Program-made: the position numbers and the translations under genes | In this document: positions 1-7,427 of the stretch, in pieces | Numbering within the stretch: position 1 is the first letter of the stretch | How the letters are laid out: the number at the start of each line of letters is the position of its first letter | DNA from: JAICLL01 sp035252155 | GTDB taxonomy: Bacteria; Planctomycetota; Planctomycetia; Pirellulales; JAICIG01 | Length of the DNA: 21,924 nt | Reading direction: 5' to 3' | Assembly: GCA_035252155.1 (NCBI GenBank) | Contig: DATFDL010000289.1 | Span: 1-21,924 of the forward strand | The notes under the pieces: generated by a model | Databases searched by the model: none | What the model was told of the DNA's origin: nothing | Seen by the model: only the letters and a program-made list of their open reading frames with translations

Positions 1-3000
1 GGGAGCTGACTTGCCGGCTTCGTCTTCGTCCTCCTCGCTGGCCTGCACGTGGCTGAAATCGACCGAATGGAAATCGTCGAGCTTGATCCGTTGCGTCTTC
101 GGCCAATAGGAGATTTTGCCGGCCACTAGATCTTTAGGCCGCACGCTCTTGCGATGTTCGCGATAAAGCTGCGCGCCGGTCCAGCCGTCGCCTTCCAACA
201 CCAGCCGGTCCGATTGCGAGCTGTAGGTCAATCGCCGCGATCGCGCCAAAAACTCGGCGCCTTCGATGACGGTGTTTCCCAGGCCGGTCAACTCGAACGT
301 GGCCTGCGCTTGGCCGCGGGCCGAGTTTTTGGCCACGTCGAGTTGGTCGCACGTGAGCACGAATCCGCTCTCGCCCAACAGTTCGGGACGGTCGGGGTTG
401 AGCTTGCCCCGCCAATCGGCCACCGGCCCGTACACCGCCCGCACGTGGCCGTGCAACACCATGATCTCGCGATGCTGATTGCCGGTCAGCCGCTCCTCGA
501 ACGTGGCATTCAAATACACCAGCGAAATCTTTGGCTTGGCGGGCGGTTTGCCTTTGGGATTCGCGGCCGACTTGGCCTGCTTCGACGAGGCGCCGCCGCC
601 GGGCAACACCGGTGACGAACTGCCGTCGTCGAGCCAAGTGCGGGTGATCCGACCCGGCCCCTGGGCGGCTACGTCGCCCGTCGTGTACTCATAGTTTAGG
701 TCGCGGGCTTTCATCCGCTCCCACGATGTCATCCGCCGACCTTCGATCACGCGATGTTCCAGCTCGACTCCCTGGCGGCAAATCAACCGCTCGACTTGCG
801 GGCGTTGCTCCGACGCGCCGTCGAACCGGACCGGCTCGGCGAAGATCGCGCGCAGCAGCGGCGTGCGAAGCTGCGACTCGGCGTTGTGCGCCACGACCTT
901 GTCTTTGAAGTCGGCGGCCTGCCCGTCGAAATCCATCCGGCCTTGCCAGTCGATGGTCATCGGCTGCGGCTTGGCGAGCGGCCGGCCCTGCATATCGCGA
1001 TCGACGGGCAGCAGCATCGTGCCCGGCCCCGGCACCCACAGTTGATTGGTCGCCTTTTTCAGAAAGATGCTGCCGCCGCTGGCGCTGCTGCCGCCGATCA
1101 GCGTCATTTTGCGGGCGTCGATGCGGGCCGGCTGCCCGGTGACTTGCACAGTCATGTCTTCGGGTGTCGGCTGGGTCAAATGCAAATGGTCGCCGACGAT
1201 CACCAGCGGCTCGTCGGCGGTCAGTGCGGTCGGCCGCTCGGCGCAGCGCGTATGCCCGTCAATCGTCAGCTCCGACACATCCATCTGCTCGCCGCGATGC
1301 ACGACCTGGGCCTGCAACAGATCGCCGGAAACATGAAAGCGGCGGTCGGGCATCGCGCGTTTGGCCTTGGGTGGCGACGGCGGAGCAGGCTGCGCAGGCG
1401 CGGCTCCAGGGGCCACCGGCGGCGGCGGAGCGGGTTCGTCAAACCAAACGTGCATCTCGCCTACTTCGCCTTCGATTTGGGGCGAGTCGGGCCGCACGTG
1501 CCCCAAGGCCAACATCTTTTCGGGGTTGAATTGCCGTTGGTTCGGCCCGCCCGCCGCGGTGCCCGGAGGCGCGGGCCGCAACCACACGTAGATTTTCTCG
1601 GCGTCGAGGCTGCCGCTGTCGGGCGTTTCGACGTGCGCATCGCCCAGAATCGAAAGAAGCTGGCTCGCTTGATACGGATGAAACTTGAGCGCGGTGGTCC
1701 ACCGCACAAAAATCGCCTGACCGCCCTCAGTCGGCGGACTGCCGCGCAGCCAGCCCTTGCCGGTGGCGCTGAAAACCTTGGGCGGCCCCGAGGGATTCTC
1801 CAGGTCTGACTCGAAGTACAGTTCACGGGCGTGAATCTCGCGTTGGTCGCCGGCGGGATGTCCGGCAGCCGGCGGCAGACGCTGCCGCAACATCGCTTCG
1901 TCGTTGTCCGACAATCGCCCACTCCGCTTTTGAATGTCATAGTTGAGCTTGCGACCGCGGGCCTCGACGCCGTTGCTCGGCGAACGCAACACCACGGGTG
2001 TGCCTTCGGCGATGATCCGCCGCGGACGCAGCTTGGGCATGCTGCCGCCGCTCGCCGCTGGTGCGGCGGTCGGATCGGGCTCGAACTCCAGGTCGAGCCG
2101 CTCGCAGGTCATTTGGTCGCTCGGCCCGGTCGTGTTCAGCCGCAAGACTTCGACGCGATCCTTGAACGTGGCCATGTAGCGCGCCGTCTCGAATCGAAAC
2201 GGCCCCTGGCAAGTGATTTCGACCGGCGGCTTGGGCTGGCCAGGCGGCTGATTGGCCGGCCGCGGGGCTGCAGGCGCCGGCTTAGCCGCTTGCGGTCCGG
2301 CGCCGGGAAATAGATCTGCCTCGCCCGGCTCCATGCGCATGTAAACCTCGCGTGTGAGCTCAAAAGCTTTCACAGGGCCGCTAGTCGGCTGTGCGGCTTT
2401 CTCAGCCGCACTGTAGAGATCGAGCCGCATATCTCGACCGTGCCCGCGATTGGGGCCGTAAGTGAACTCGACCAGGTGCGGCGTGGTAATGCGGTCGTCG
2501 GCCATCGTCACTTCCTGAGTGACAATCAGCAGGTCGTCTTCCGGTCCCAGCGACCGTTGCTCGCTGTGAATGATCACCTTGCCCTTCAGCCTGGCGCCGA
2601 TCAGCTTGTTGTCGGCCTGCACGTGCTTTAGATCAAAGGTTTCTTGAAAGCGCAGATCGGCCCCGGCGGGCGCCCGCAGCACCACCGCCCGGCGGTTCCG
2701 CTCGGCCTCGGTCTCGAATTTTCCATCCGGCAGAAAGATCATGGTACACGGCGTAAGCGTCACAACGCGGGCGTCCTTGGGATCGGACGTATGGCTTTTG
2801 AACAGCAGCTTGCCTTGGCCGGTTTCGAGAATGGTGGGCGACGACGTGACTTCCCAATCGTCTTTAGCGAACCAATGCCCCAGCTCGCTGCGCTGTTCGC
2901 TGCGGGCCGAGCGTGCCCGCTGGCGATCTTCATCGCTGATGCCGGCCGCCGCCTCGTGCGATTCTTGCGGCTCGATGAACGGCACGGCAGCGATCGAGTA

Positions 3001-3060
3001 GACCCACCAGGTCGCCACGACCACGATGAAGCTGCCGAGGATCCGAGCCAGTCGCGACAT
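1..3060 (-). CDS. Very large OstA/LptA-like envelope protein, N-terminal 1020 residues (3' end outside window)
   Basis: I read this minus-strand frame codon by codon from the ATG at 3060 to position 1 and found no stop, so at least 1020 residues are present and the gene continues beyond the window. Residues about 9-25 (GSFIVVVATWWVYSIAA) form one N-terminal membrane anchor or uncleaved signal, as in LptC-type proteins. The rest is predicted outside the cytoplasm and rich in beta-type segments such as VVLRAPAGADLRF, TMADDRITTPHLVEFTYGP and FVLTCDQLDVAKN. These resemble the repeating beta-jellyroll strands of the OstA/LptA/LptC lipopolysaccharide-transport fold. Proline/alanine-rich linkers (PPPPVAPGAAPAQPAPPSPP) separate blocks. 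A role in carrying lipid or polysaccharide across the periplasm is inferred from the family. The size is far above the roughly 180-200 residues of classical LptA or LptC. No clear Shine-Dalgarno precedes the ATG; a heptamer satellite lies 7 bp upstream. Confidence 0.72.
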   Translation of the reverse strand, partial: MSRLARILGSFIVVVATWWVYSIAAVPFIEPQESHEAAAGISDEDRQRARSARSEQRSELGHWFAKDDWEVTSSPTILETGQGKLLFKSHTSDPKDARVVTLTPCTMIFLPDGKFETEAERNRRAVVLRAPAGADLRFQETFDLKHVQADNKLIGARLKGKVIIHSEQRSLGPEDDLLIVTQEVTMADDRITTPHLVEFTYGPNRGHGRDMRLDLYSAAEKAAQPTSGPVKAFELTREVYMRMEPGEADLFPGAGPQAAKPAPAAPRPANQPPGQPKPPVEITCQGPFRFETARYMATFKDRVEVLRLNTTGPSDQMTCERLDLEFEPDPTAAPAASGGSMPKLRPRRIIAEGTPVVLRSPSNGVEARGRKLNYDIQKRSGRLSDNDEAMLRQRLPPAAGHPAGDQREIHARELYFESDLENPSGPPKVFSATGKGWLRGSPPTEGGQAIFVRWTTALKFHPYQASQLLSILGDAHVETPDSGSLDAEKIYVWLRPAPPGTAAGGPNQRQFNPEKMLALGHVRPDSPQIEGEVGEMHVWFDEPAPPPPVAPGAAPAQPAPPSPPKAKRAMPDRRFHVSGDLLQAQVVHRGEQMDVSELTIDGHTRCAERPTALTADEPLVIVGDHLHLTQPTPEDMTVQVTGQPARIDARKMTLIGGSSASGGSIFLKKATNQLWVPGPGTMLLPVDRDMQGRPLAKPQPMTIDWQGRMDFDGQAADFKDKVVAHNAESQLRTPLLRAIFAEPVRFDGASEQRPQVERLICRQGVELEHRVIEGRRMTSWERMKARDLNYEYTTGDVAAQGPGRITRTWLDDGSSSPVLPGGGASSKQAKSAANPKGKPPAKPKISLVYLNATFEERLTGNQHREIMVLHGHVRAVYGPVADWRGKLNPDRPELLGESGFVLTCDQLDVAKNSARGQAQATFELTGLGNTVIEGAEFLARSRRLTYSSQSDRLVLEGDGWTGAQLYREHRKSVRPKDLVAGKISYWPKTQRIKLDDFHSVDFSHVQASEEDEDEAGKSAP

Positions 3061-3427
3061 CTGGGGAGGGTTCAGGGTTCAGGGTTCAGGGTTCAGCAGC
3101 ATCTTGGCGGCTTTAATGAGCGGCCAAGTACGAATCAGAGTTGCCGCCCGATGCGCACGGCCGTGCGCATTGCCACCCAACTGGGGCATCGGCCCTCCAT
3201 CTTACCTGTAGCCGACTGCTGCTTCCTTTCACCTCTTGGAACGATTCTCGGCCCTTTTTGCCGCCTGATGCGACATTCGACTTACTGCGAAAAGCTAGGC
3301 GAAAGCCGCAACGAACGAAAGATCACTTTGACTTGGTCACGTGCTCGCCAGAGTACGTCCACCGGTGTTCGCGGCCACATTCCAATTGGAATATTTGCCA
3401 GTTGTCACAATGGGCAGTTTAGAGCCA
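3061..3427. other. Gene-poor spacer, 367 bp
   Basis: I see no convincing gene on either strand. It contains the heptamer satellite at 3068-3095, a perfect 20-bp palindrome at 3151-3170 (ATGCGCACGG followed by its reverse complement) and a perfect 14-bp palindrome at 3379-3392 (ATTCCAATTGGAAT). It separates the large OstA-like gene from a small gene on the same strand, so the promoter of the OstA-like gene must lie here, but I cannot point to a convincing -35/-10 pair. Confidence 0.5.
3068..3095. repeat. Heptamer satellite (GGGTTCA)4
   Basis: Four exact tandem copies of GGGTTCA are visible, reading TGAACCC on the minus strand. The array ends 7 bp upstream of the ATG of the large OstA-like gene, where a ribosome binding site would be expected. 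It belongs to a set of period-7 arrays found at several other places in this window. Confidence 0.9.
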
Positions 3428-3643
3428 TCAGTTCGGCTTCGCGACGTGCGCAGTAAAGTACGCCAATTGCTCGCGCGCGGCAGCGAGCAATTCTTCATCT
3501 TCGGCATCCCAGAGCCCTTCGGCGGACAGACGGCGGGCAAGCGTTGAGAGATTCGCGATGAGCTGGCCAAAGCGCACTTCGGGCATCGCGGCGCTCAATT
3601 CGGCCAGCACACTCAACAATTCTTGGCGAACGGGATTTGTCAT
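3428..3643 (-). CDS. Conserved small planctomycete protein, 71 aa, unknown function
   Basis: The protein begins MTNPVRQELLSVLAELS and continues with RFGQLIANLSTLARRLS and WDAEDEELLAAAREQL. I recall this pattern (MTNPVRQELL, then FGQLIANL, then a D/E-rich DxEDEE stretch) as a recurring short planctomycete family, from memory and not from a search. It is predicted all-helical, soluble and acidic towards the end, with no signal peptide or membrane segment. The ATG at 3643 has a GGGAG-type Shine-Dalgarno about 10 nt upstream (GGGAGATAAACTGCC before the ATG), which supports the start. It stands alone, with spacers of over 350 bp on both sides. I cannot give it a function; the compact helices would suit a small binding partner or antitoxin-like role, but nothing nearby supports that. 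Confidence 0.7.
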   Translation of the reverse strand: MTNPVRQELLSVLAELSAAMPEVRFGQLIANLSTLARRLSAEGLWDAEDEELLAAAREQLAYFTAHVAKPN

Positions 3644-3728
3644 GGCAGTTTATCTCCCACGGTTGGGGCTGCTCGGTGCCTCGGTATACCAAAGGCGGCG
3701 GCATACCTTGTGTCGAAGCACCGTGTAA

Positions 3729-3884
3729 GCTGATCTGCCGCGCAAGCTTGGCGGGATCAAGCTCTATTGGACCGAAACCGGTAAGATTTGTCAGGCCAAT
3801 CTCGACGGCACCGGCATTGAAGTGCTCGTTTCGGGCAAGACCGGGCAATACGCCTCGCTCGTCATTCTGCCGCCGAAGGAGTGA
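3729..3884 (+). pseudogene. Remnant of a YWTD/LDLR class-B-type propeller gene (C-terminal end only)
   Basis: In the frame ending at TGA 3882-3884 the translation reads GGIKLYWTETGKICQANLDG and then TGIEVLVSGKTG. This fits the IYWTD-x(n)-I-x-RANLDGTG-x-E-LV pattern of low-density-lipoprotein-receptor YWTD propeller repeats, which are common in planctomycete secreted proteins. Only one blade and a short tail remain. The frame is closed upstream by TAA at 3726-3728 and there is no plausible start, so it cannot be a complete gene. It points away from the neighbouring minus-strand genes. I read it as the decayed end of a lost gene; chance similarity is possible because the match is short. Confidence 0.45.
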
Positions 3885-3908
3885 GAGGTGGATGCTTGCG
3901 CCAGACGT

Positions 3909-4036
3909 GTAGGGTGGGACGAGCTTTGGAGTCCCACCGTTCGGTTGCGCCGCGCGGATGCGTCATGGTGAGCCAAAGGTGGGGCTCGTTTCACTCGTCC
4001 CACCCTACAGCCTCGCTCGGCCCACCCTACGGCCGG
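3909..4036. repeat. Cluster of GGTGGG...CCCACC REP-like palindromes
   Basis: Imperfect palindromes with GGTGGG and CCCACC ends lie at 3913-3938 (26 bp) and 3978-4004 (27 bp), with a half-copy (CGGCCCACCCTACGG) at 4019-4033. The outer GTAGGGTGGGAC at 3909-3920 pairs exactly with GTCCCACCCTAC at 3997-4008, so the whole 100 bp can also fold as one long hairpin. A further copy is at 6158-6184. The stop codon of the minus-strand gene at 4027 is inside the half-copy. The palindromic form and recurrence suggest a REP-type dispersed element. Confidence 0.8.
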
Positions 4037-5385
4037 TTCTTGCGTCGCACGCGAACGACCAGGTCCACGGGCTGGCTGGACGAAGGGTCGGATTGCCCGC
4101 CATCGTCGATGCCGTTCGGACCGACGCTGTAAACAAGATACTCCGTCTCGTCGGCGCGATAGTGCAGCGGCCCGCCGCCGTACGGATCGCTCGGCACCGA
4201 TCCTAAAAAGTCGGGCACAAGCTCGTCCAGCTTCTCCGGCAGCCGGCCTTCACGGAGCCGAAAACGCTCGAACGCCACGGCTACTCGCGTGGCGTCGCGC
4301 TCGGCTTCGTTGCGAGTGGCCGCATCGGCGGCGGCGCTCAACGCGGGCAGCAACAACAGCGTAAGCGGATACTTCAACCTGGCGGATGTTGTGCCCGCGA
4401 GCTGCCGCAGACGCATCTCGGCCAATTCGATCGCCGCTTTCCGCTCCGGTCCCGATTTATCGGCGGCGGCGATCATCTCATTCATCCGCTCCAGATACAT
4501 GGCCTGGTCGCTCGAGCCTGTCAGGCGACCAATGACGGCTTCGCCTCCCAAGGTCTCCGGGTTTTCAAACCCGACAATGCCGATCACGCGCTCGCCGAGC
4601 AAGCCCTGTCGAAGCGGCTTTTGATAGTCGCTCGCGGCCAGCTCGGCGTCGAGCCGGGCAAGCTGACCGTCGTCGAGCGTCGCCGCAGACAACAACCATT
4701 GAATTCGCTGCCGGGCCATGCCGCCCAACGCCATTCGTACAAGCTGCGAGATCAGCACCGGCTCTTGCTCCAGGCTGCGGGCGACGGCGAACATGGCCAC
4801 GATCGAATCGACCGCCGCGTCCGGTTGACCGCGATGAGCGGCAACTACAGATTCGAGCGCCAACAGCCGCGCTCCGATGCGAAGCTGCTGTGCGTGCGGA
4901 AGTAGCATCTGGATTCCGTCGGCAAACCGCGTAGGGAAGCGTGCCTGCCCGCCTTCACGGGCGGCTTGATGCATCTCTTCCAGCGAGCCGCGGTAGCGCG
5001 CCAGCAACTGCTCGGCCGCGTCCAATTGCGGCCACGGCTCGCCGGGCAAGGGAAGATCGTTGGCATTATCGCCGACCAGCGGCAGCTCTTTGGCTTCGTC
5101 GGCGTAACTGCGCGTATCGAGCGGGGCGAGCGCCGCCAGCCAAAGTTGCGTCGTATCACGCGCGCCGGGCGGCACCTGATAAAAAGCCTCGATCTCAGCG
5201 GCCGAGGCCGGCTCGCCGGCCGCTCGAATGCGGTCAAGCTCGGCATTGAGGTCGCGGCGGCTGCCGATCCATGCCCCCGCGAGCAAGAGCAATAACAACC
5301 CTAGAAGGCCGCCGCCAACCATCAGCAGCATTAAGCCGATGCGAATCCGCGGACGCGGCGGAGAAGAGGGAAACTGTGTTGACAT
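4027..5385 (-). CDS. Single-pass membrane protein with a pseudopilin-like C-terminal segment, 452 aa, unknown function
   Basis: After a short Pro/Arg-rich cytoplasmic tail, residues about 16-40 (GLMLLMVGGGLLGLLLLLLA within it) form one strongly hydrophobic helix. A long helical extracytoplasmic region follows. From about residue 366 the sequence reads VAVAFERFRLREGRLPEKLD, then LVPDFLGSVPSDPYGGGPL and YLVYSVGPNGIDDGG. This resembles the C-terminal part of type II secretion pseudopilins (T2SG family: G-x-YP-x-x-L-DPWG-x-P-x-Y and the late SxGPDG). The canonical N-terminal pilin methylation motif is absent, so it is not a pilin itself. I chose the ATG at 5385; a GTG at 5394 would add three residues. 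Shine-Dalgarno support is weak for both. The TAG stop lies inside a REP-like repeat. Proteins of this layout are frequent and uncharacterised in planctomycetes. Confidence 0.78.
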   Translation of the reverse strand: MSTQFPSSPPRPRIRIGLMLLMVGGGLLGLLLLLLAGAWIGSRRDLNAELDRIRAAGEPASAAEIEAFYQVPPGARDTTQLWLAALAPLDTRSYADEAKELPLVGDNANDLPLPGEPWPQLDAAEQLLARYRGSLEEMHQAAREGGQARFPTRFADGIQMLLPHAQQLRIGARLLALESVVAAHRGQPDAAVDSIVAMFAVARSLEQEPVLISQLVRMALGGMARQRIQWLLSAATLDDGQLARLDAELAASDYQKPLRQGLLGERVIGIVGFENPETLGGEAVIGRLTGSSDQAMYLERMNEMIAAADKSGPERKAAIELAEMRLRQLAGTTSARLKYPLTLLLLPALSAAADAATRNEAERDATRVAVAFERFRLREGRLPEKLDELVPDFLGSVPSDPYGGGPLHYRADETEYLVYSVGPNGIDDGGQSDPSSSQPVDLVVRVRRKNRP

Positions 5386-5456
5386 GGTCGGCACTCGGAG
5401 AAGGCTTCGATGCTCGACATTCTAACCCATCTCGCCTGGCGGTGGCGACTTCCCGG

Positions 5457-5705
5457 TCAAGCCGGTTCGATCCGTACCCATTCTAAATCATCGTGGGTCA
5501 CACGGATCACGCCGTCCTGATCGATAAACCGCTCGGCAGCGTTCTCCGGCAGAATGAGCAAGTCGAACGGCGCCGATCGTTCGATGCCAAGCAATGCCTT
5601 CCGGATGATCGCCAAGGGCGGTGCGAGGCGGGCAGCCCATTTGGCGATGGCGAAATGCGTCATCCGGTAGCGTTTGGCCAGCGCGTGGATTTTGGTGGCG
5701 GTCAC
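5457..5705 (-). CDS. Small basic helical protein, 82 aa, coupled to the upstream membrane-protein gene
   Basis: The start is decided by context. A GTG at 5705 overlaps the TGA of the upstream gene (GTGA, 4-bp overlap), and GAGG lies 8 nt before the GTG. The product reads ATKIHALAKRYRMTHFAIAK, then LAPPLAIIRKALLG, then LLILPENAAERFIDQDGVIR and ends WVRIEPA. The frame stays open to an ATG at 5801, which would give 114 residues, but that extension would overlap the upstream gene by 100 bp. The first half is basic and helical, the second half acidic, and there is no membrane segment. I do not recognise a family. Tight coupling suggests co-translation with the membrane protein, perhaps as a partner. 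Confidence 0.55.
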   Translation of the reverse strand: MTATKIHALAKRYRMTHFAIAKWAARLAPPLAIIRKALLGIERSAPFDLLILPENAAERFIDQDGVIRVTHDDLEWVRIEPA

Positions 5706-6118
5706 TTGCCCGGCCTCGCCCCAAAACCGCGGCCGCCGTTCGTCGCCAAAACTGGGACGACCGTCGCGAAAGTCAGCAGGGTCGACAAGCGAAACTGCCA
5801 TCGTGATCGAATCAATCGCTCGATGATGAATGCGGTGCAGGCGATGCCGACGAGCGAGGAGCCTAGATCGATGCTCAATCGTGTTAGCGACTGCGGCGCG
5901 AATTGGTTTTGCGAAGCAACGAACGACTTAGCGAAATAGAAGGCTTCGGAATAAACCAGGGGCCATCCTCGGTGGTAAACGGGGACGCCGCTAAACCGCG
6001 CGTCGTAGCGCCTGGCGCGGCGAAAGCCGATCGTTTGAACAGAAGCGAGCGTCGCCGCAACGAGAAACAGCAGTAGCCACGTTGCCCAATGTAGCCGGTA
6101 CCAGTGGCGTTCGGCCAT
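5702..6118 (-). CDS. Multi-pass membrane protein with RWxFRLxTLL signature, 138 aa, unknown function
   Basis: Three hydrophobic helices are visible: residues about 8-31 (ATWLLLFLVAATLASVQTIG), about 82-104 (LGSSLVGIACTAFIIERLI) and about 112-127 (LSTLLTFATVVPVLAT). Between the first two lies an extracytoplasmic loop with VYHRGWPLVYSE. The RWQFRLSTLL stretch before the last helix is the short signature (RW/RF-x-x-LR-x-LL) seen in many uncharacterised planctomycete membrane proteins, including the LRR protein at 18019-19866. The ATG at 6118 has no good Shine-Dalgarno. The gene ends in a GTGA overlap with the next small gene. Relatives usually extend further after the signature, so an ancient frameshift that split a longer gene is a minor alternative. 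Confidence 0.68.
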   Translation of the reverse strand: MAERHWYRLHWATWLLLFLVAATLASVQTIGFRRARRYDARFSGVPVYHRGWPLVYSEAFYFAKSFVASQNQFAPQSLTRLSIDLGSSLVGIACTAFIIERLIRSRWQFRLSTLLTFATVVPVLATNGGRGFGARPGK

Positions 6119-6157
6119 GAGTTATTTTCAAGAGGCTTTCTGACCGTAAGCGATATT

Positions 6158-6184
6158 GGTGGGACTCGCTTTGCTCGGCCCACC
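6158..6184. repeat. REP-like GGTGGG...CCCACC palindrome
   Basis: A 27-bp imperfect palindrome starts GGTGGGACTCGC and ends GCTCGGCCCACC. It matches the copy at 3978-4004 in length and arm sequence. It lies in the 79-bp spacer between two minus-strand genes, 13 bp after the stop codon of the SMP-30 family gene, so it could also act as a 3' hairpin on that transcript. Confidence 0.8.
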
Positions 6185-6197
6185 GTGCGGCGGATTC

Positions 6198-7151
6198 TCA
6201 TTGCTCCGTCCACTGCGGATAAACGACCGCCCCCGGCACCGCGACACGGGTGGTAAACAGCGTCTTACCGGCCGTGATGTAGAGCGTGCGGCCGTCGGAA
6301 CCGCCGAACGCCAGGTTGGTCAATACATCTTCGGGAATGGGAATGCGGCCCAGCAACTCGCCCTGCGGCGTCATGATGTAGATCGCCGGCGGCACGTCGG
6401 TGGTTTCGCCCGAATGGCGAGGCCGCATGATGCCGGCCGCCACATACAGATTGCCCTCAATATCGAGCCGCATGCCGTCGCCGCCGCGGCCAGGAGCAAA
6501 ATCGTAGACCAGCCGCCGGCTGTGCGGCTGACCGGCTTCATCCAACTCGAAACACCAGATTTTGCGGTTGCCGCCGGGCACGGGGCAGCTATCGACCACG
6601 TAGAGCCGCCGCGAGTCGGGCGTGACCGCCAGGCCGTTGGGACGCTCGACCTCGGGCTGCGCAAGGATGCGCGTCACGCTGCCGTCGAGATCGATGCGAT
6701 AAACCCCCTCGATCTCCATCTCCATGATCGAGCGGTCGCCGTAGCACGGATCAGTGAAATAAATCCGGCCGCGGCCATCGACGCAGATGTCGTTAGGCGA
6801 GTTGTACCGCACGCCGTCGAACCGCTCGGTGAGCACCGTGTATTCGCCCGTGCGCAGGTCGGTGCGGGCGACGCGCCGGCCGCCGCCAGTGCCGAACTCG
6901 GCCCCCTCGCAGTGCAACAGCCGCCCCTGCTGATCGAAGGTCTGGCCGTTGGTGCGCCGGCTCGGCTCGCGAAACACGCTTCGCCGACCATCGGACGACA
7001 GCTTCAAGATGCGATTGTTTTCCAGATCGGAGAAATAGACGTTGCCCTGCGCATCGACCGCCGGCCCTTCAGTGAACGCCACCACCGTGGCGGGCCGCAC
7101 GCCCGAGTCGGCAACAGAAGCCGGAAGAGGTATTGAGTCGTACTTTGGCAT
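6198..7151 (-). CDS. SMP-30/gluconolactonase/LRE family protein, 317 aa
   Basis: This is a six-bladed propeller of the SMP-30 (senescence marker protein/gluconolactonase) family, at full length. Family landmarks in order are TEGPAVDAQGNVYFSD (E28, the likely first metal ligand), NGQTFDQQGRLLHCE, YNSPNDICVDGRGRIYFTDP, RPNGLAVTPDSRRLYVVDS (Asn ligand at about 172) and GGDGMRLDIEGNLYVAAG (Asp ligand at about 224). Family enzymes are calcium- or zinc-dependent lactonases hydrolysing sugar lactones such as gluconolactone. The exact substrate cannot be read from sequence. There is no signal peptide, so it is predicted cytoplasmic. The ATG at 7151 has only a weak purine stretch (CGGAAACC) before it. 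The gene is on the same strand as the PQQ-like propeller upstream, but a 276-bp spacer with a repeat element separates them, so a shared operon is doubtful. Confidence 0.9.
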   Translation of the reverse strand: MPKYDSIPLPASVADSGVRPATVVAFTEGPAVDAQGNVYFSDLENNRILKLSSDGRRSVFREPSRRTNGQTFDQQGRLLHCEGAEFGTGGGRRVARTDLRTGEYTVLTERFDGVRYNSPNDICVDGRGRIYFTDPCYGDRSIMEMEIEGVYRIDLDGSVTRILAQPEVERPNGLAVTPDSRRLYVVDSCPVPGGNRKIWCFELDEAGQPHSRRLVYDFAPGRGGDGMRLDIEGNLYVAAGIMRPRHSGETTDVPPAIYIMTPQGELLGRIPIPEDVLTNLAFGGSDGRTLYITAGKTLFTTRVAVPGAVVYPQWTEQ

Positions 7152-7195
7152 GGTTTCCGAGATCGATTGGCGGCCGCTTCGGCGAACAATTTCCT

Positions 7196-7371
7196 GGGTG
7201 CCACGGCATCCGCCGCGGCGCGATTGGCAACAACTCGGCGCGCGACGAAATTCGCCGCGGCGGACGCCGTGCGGAGTCAGCCCGACGAGCTGATCGCACG
7301 GCGTCCATCGCAGCGGTCATGCTCCTGAGCATCGCGACGTCCATCGCGCTGCGACGGATGCCGTGGCACCC
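7196..7371. repeat. 176-bp MITE-like element with 31-bp terminal inverted repeats and an inner hairpin
   Basis: The left end (7196-7226) begins GGGTGCCACGGCATCCG and the right end (7341-7371) is its inverse, ending CGGATGCCGTGGCACCC. The outer 17 bp match exactly and the remaining arm pairs with about three mismatches. Inside, GGACGCCGTGCG (7262-7273) pairs perfectly with CGCACGGCGTCC (7295-7306) across a 21-nt loop. No transposase is encoded. It starts 45 bp upstream of the SMP-30 gene and fills most of the 276-bp spacer. Terminal repeats, nested symmetry and lack of coding capacity fit a non-autonomous mobile element. Confidence 0.8.
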
Positions 7372-7427
7372 ACGTGCCCTCTTGTTATCCCAACGGACGA
7401 CCTAGGAAGGTCATCCCACGACGCAAC

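Noticed and set aside
754..1809. 351-codon plus-strand frame inside the OstA-like gene
   Set aside because: It is antisense to a continuous 1020-codon frame whose product has an anchor and coherent beta-rich domains; the plus frame is rich in His/Arg/Gly as expected for a shadow.
5706..5801. 32-codon extension of the 82-aa protein to an ATG at 5801
   Set aside because: It would overlap the membrane-protein gene by 100 bp and has no Shine-Dalgarno, while the GTG at 5705 has both GAGG and a GTGA overlap.
6156..7136. 326-codon plus-strand frame opposite the SMP-30 gene
   Set aside because: The minus strand encodes a complete, well-matched SMP-30 protein; the plus frame matches nothing.
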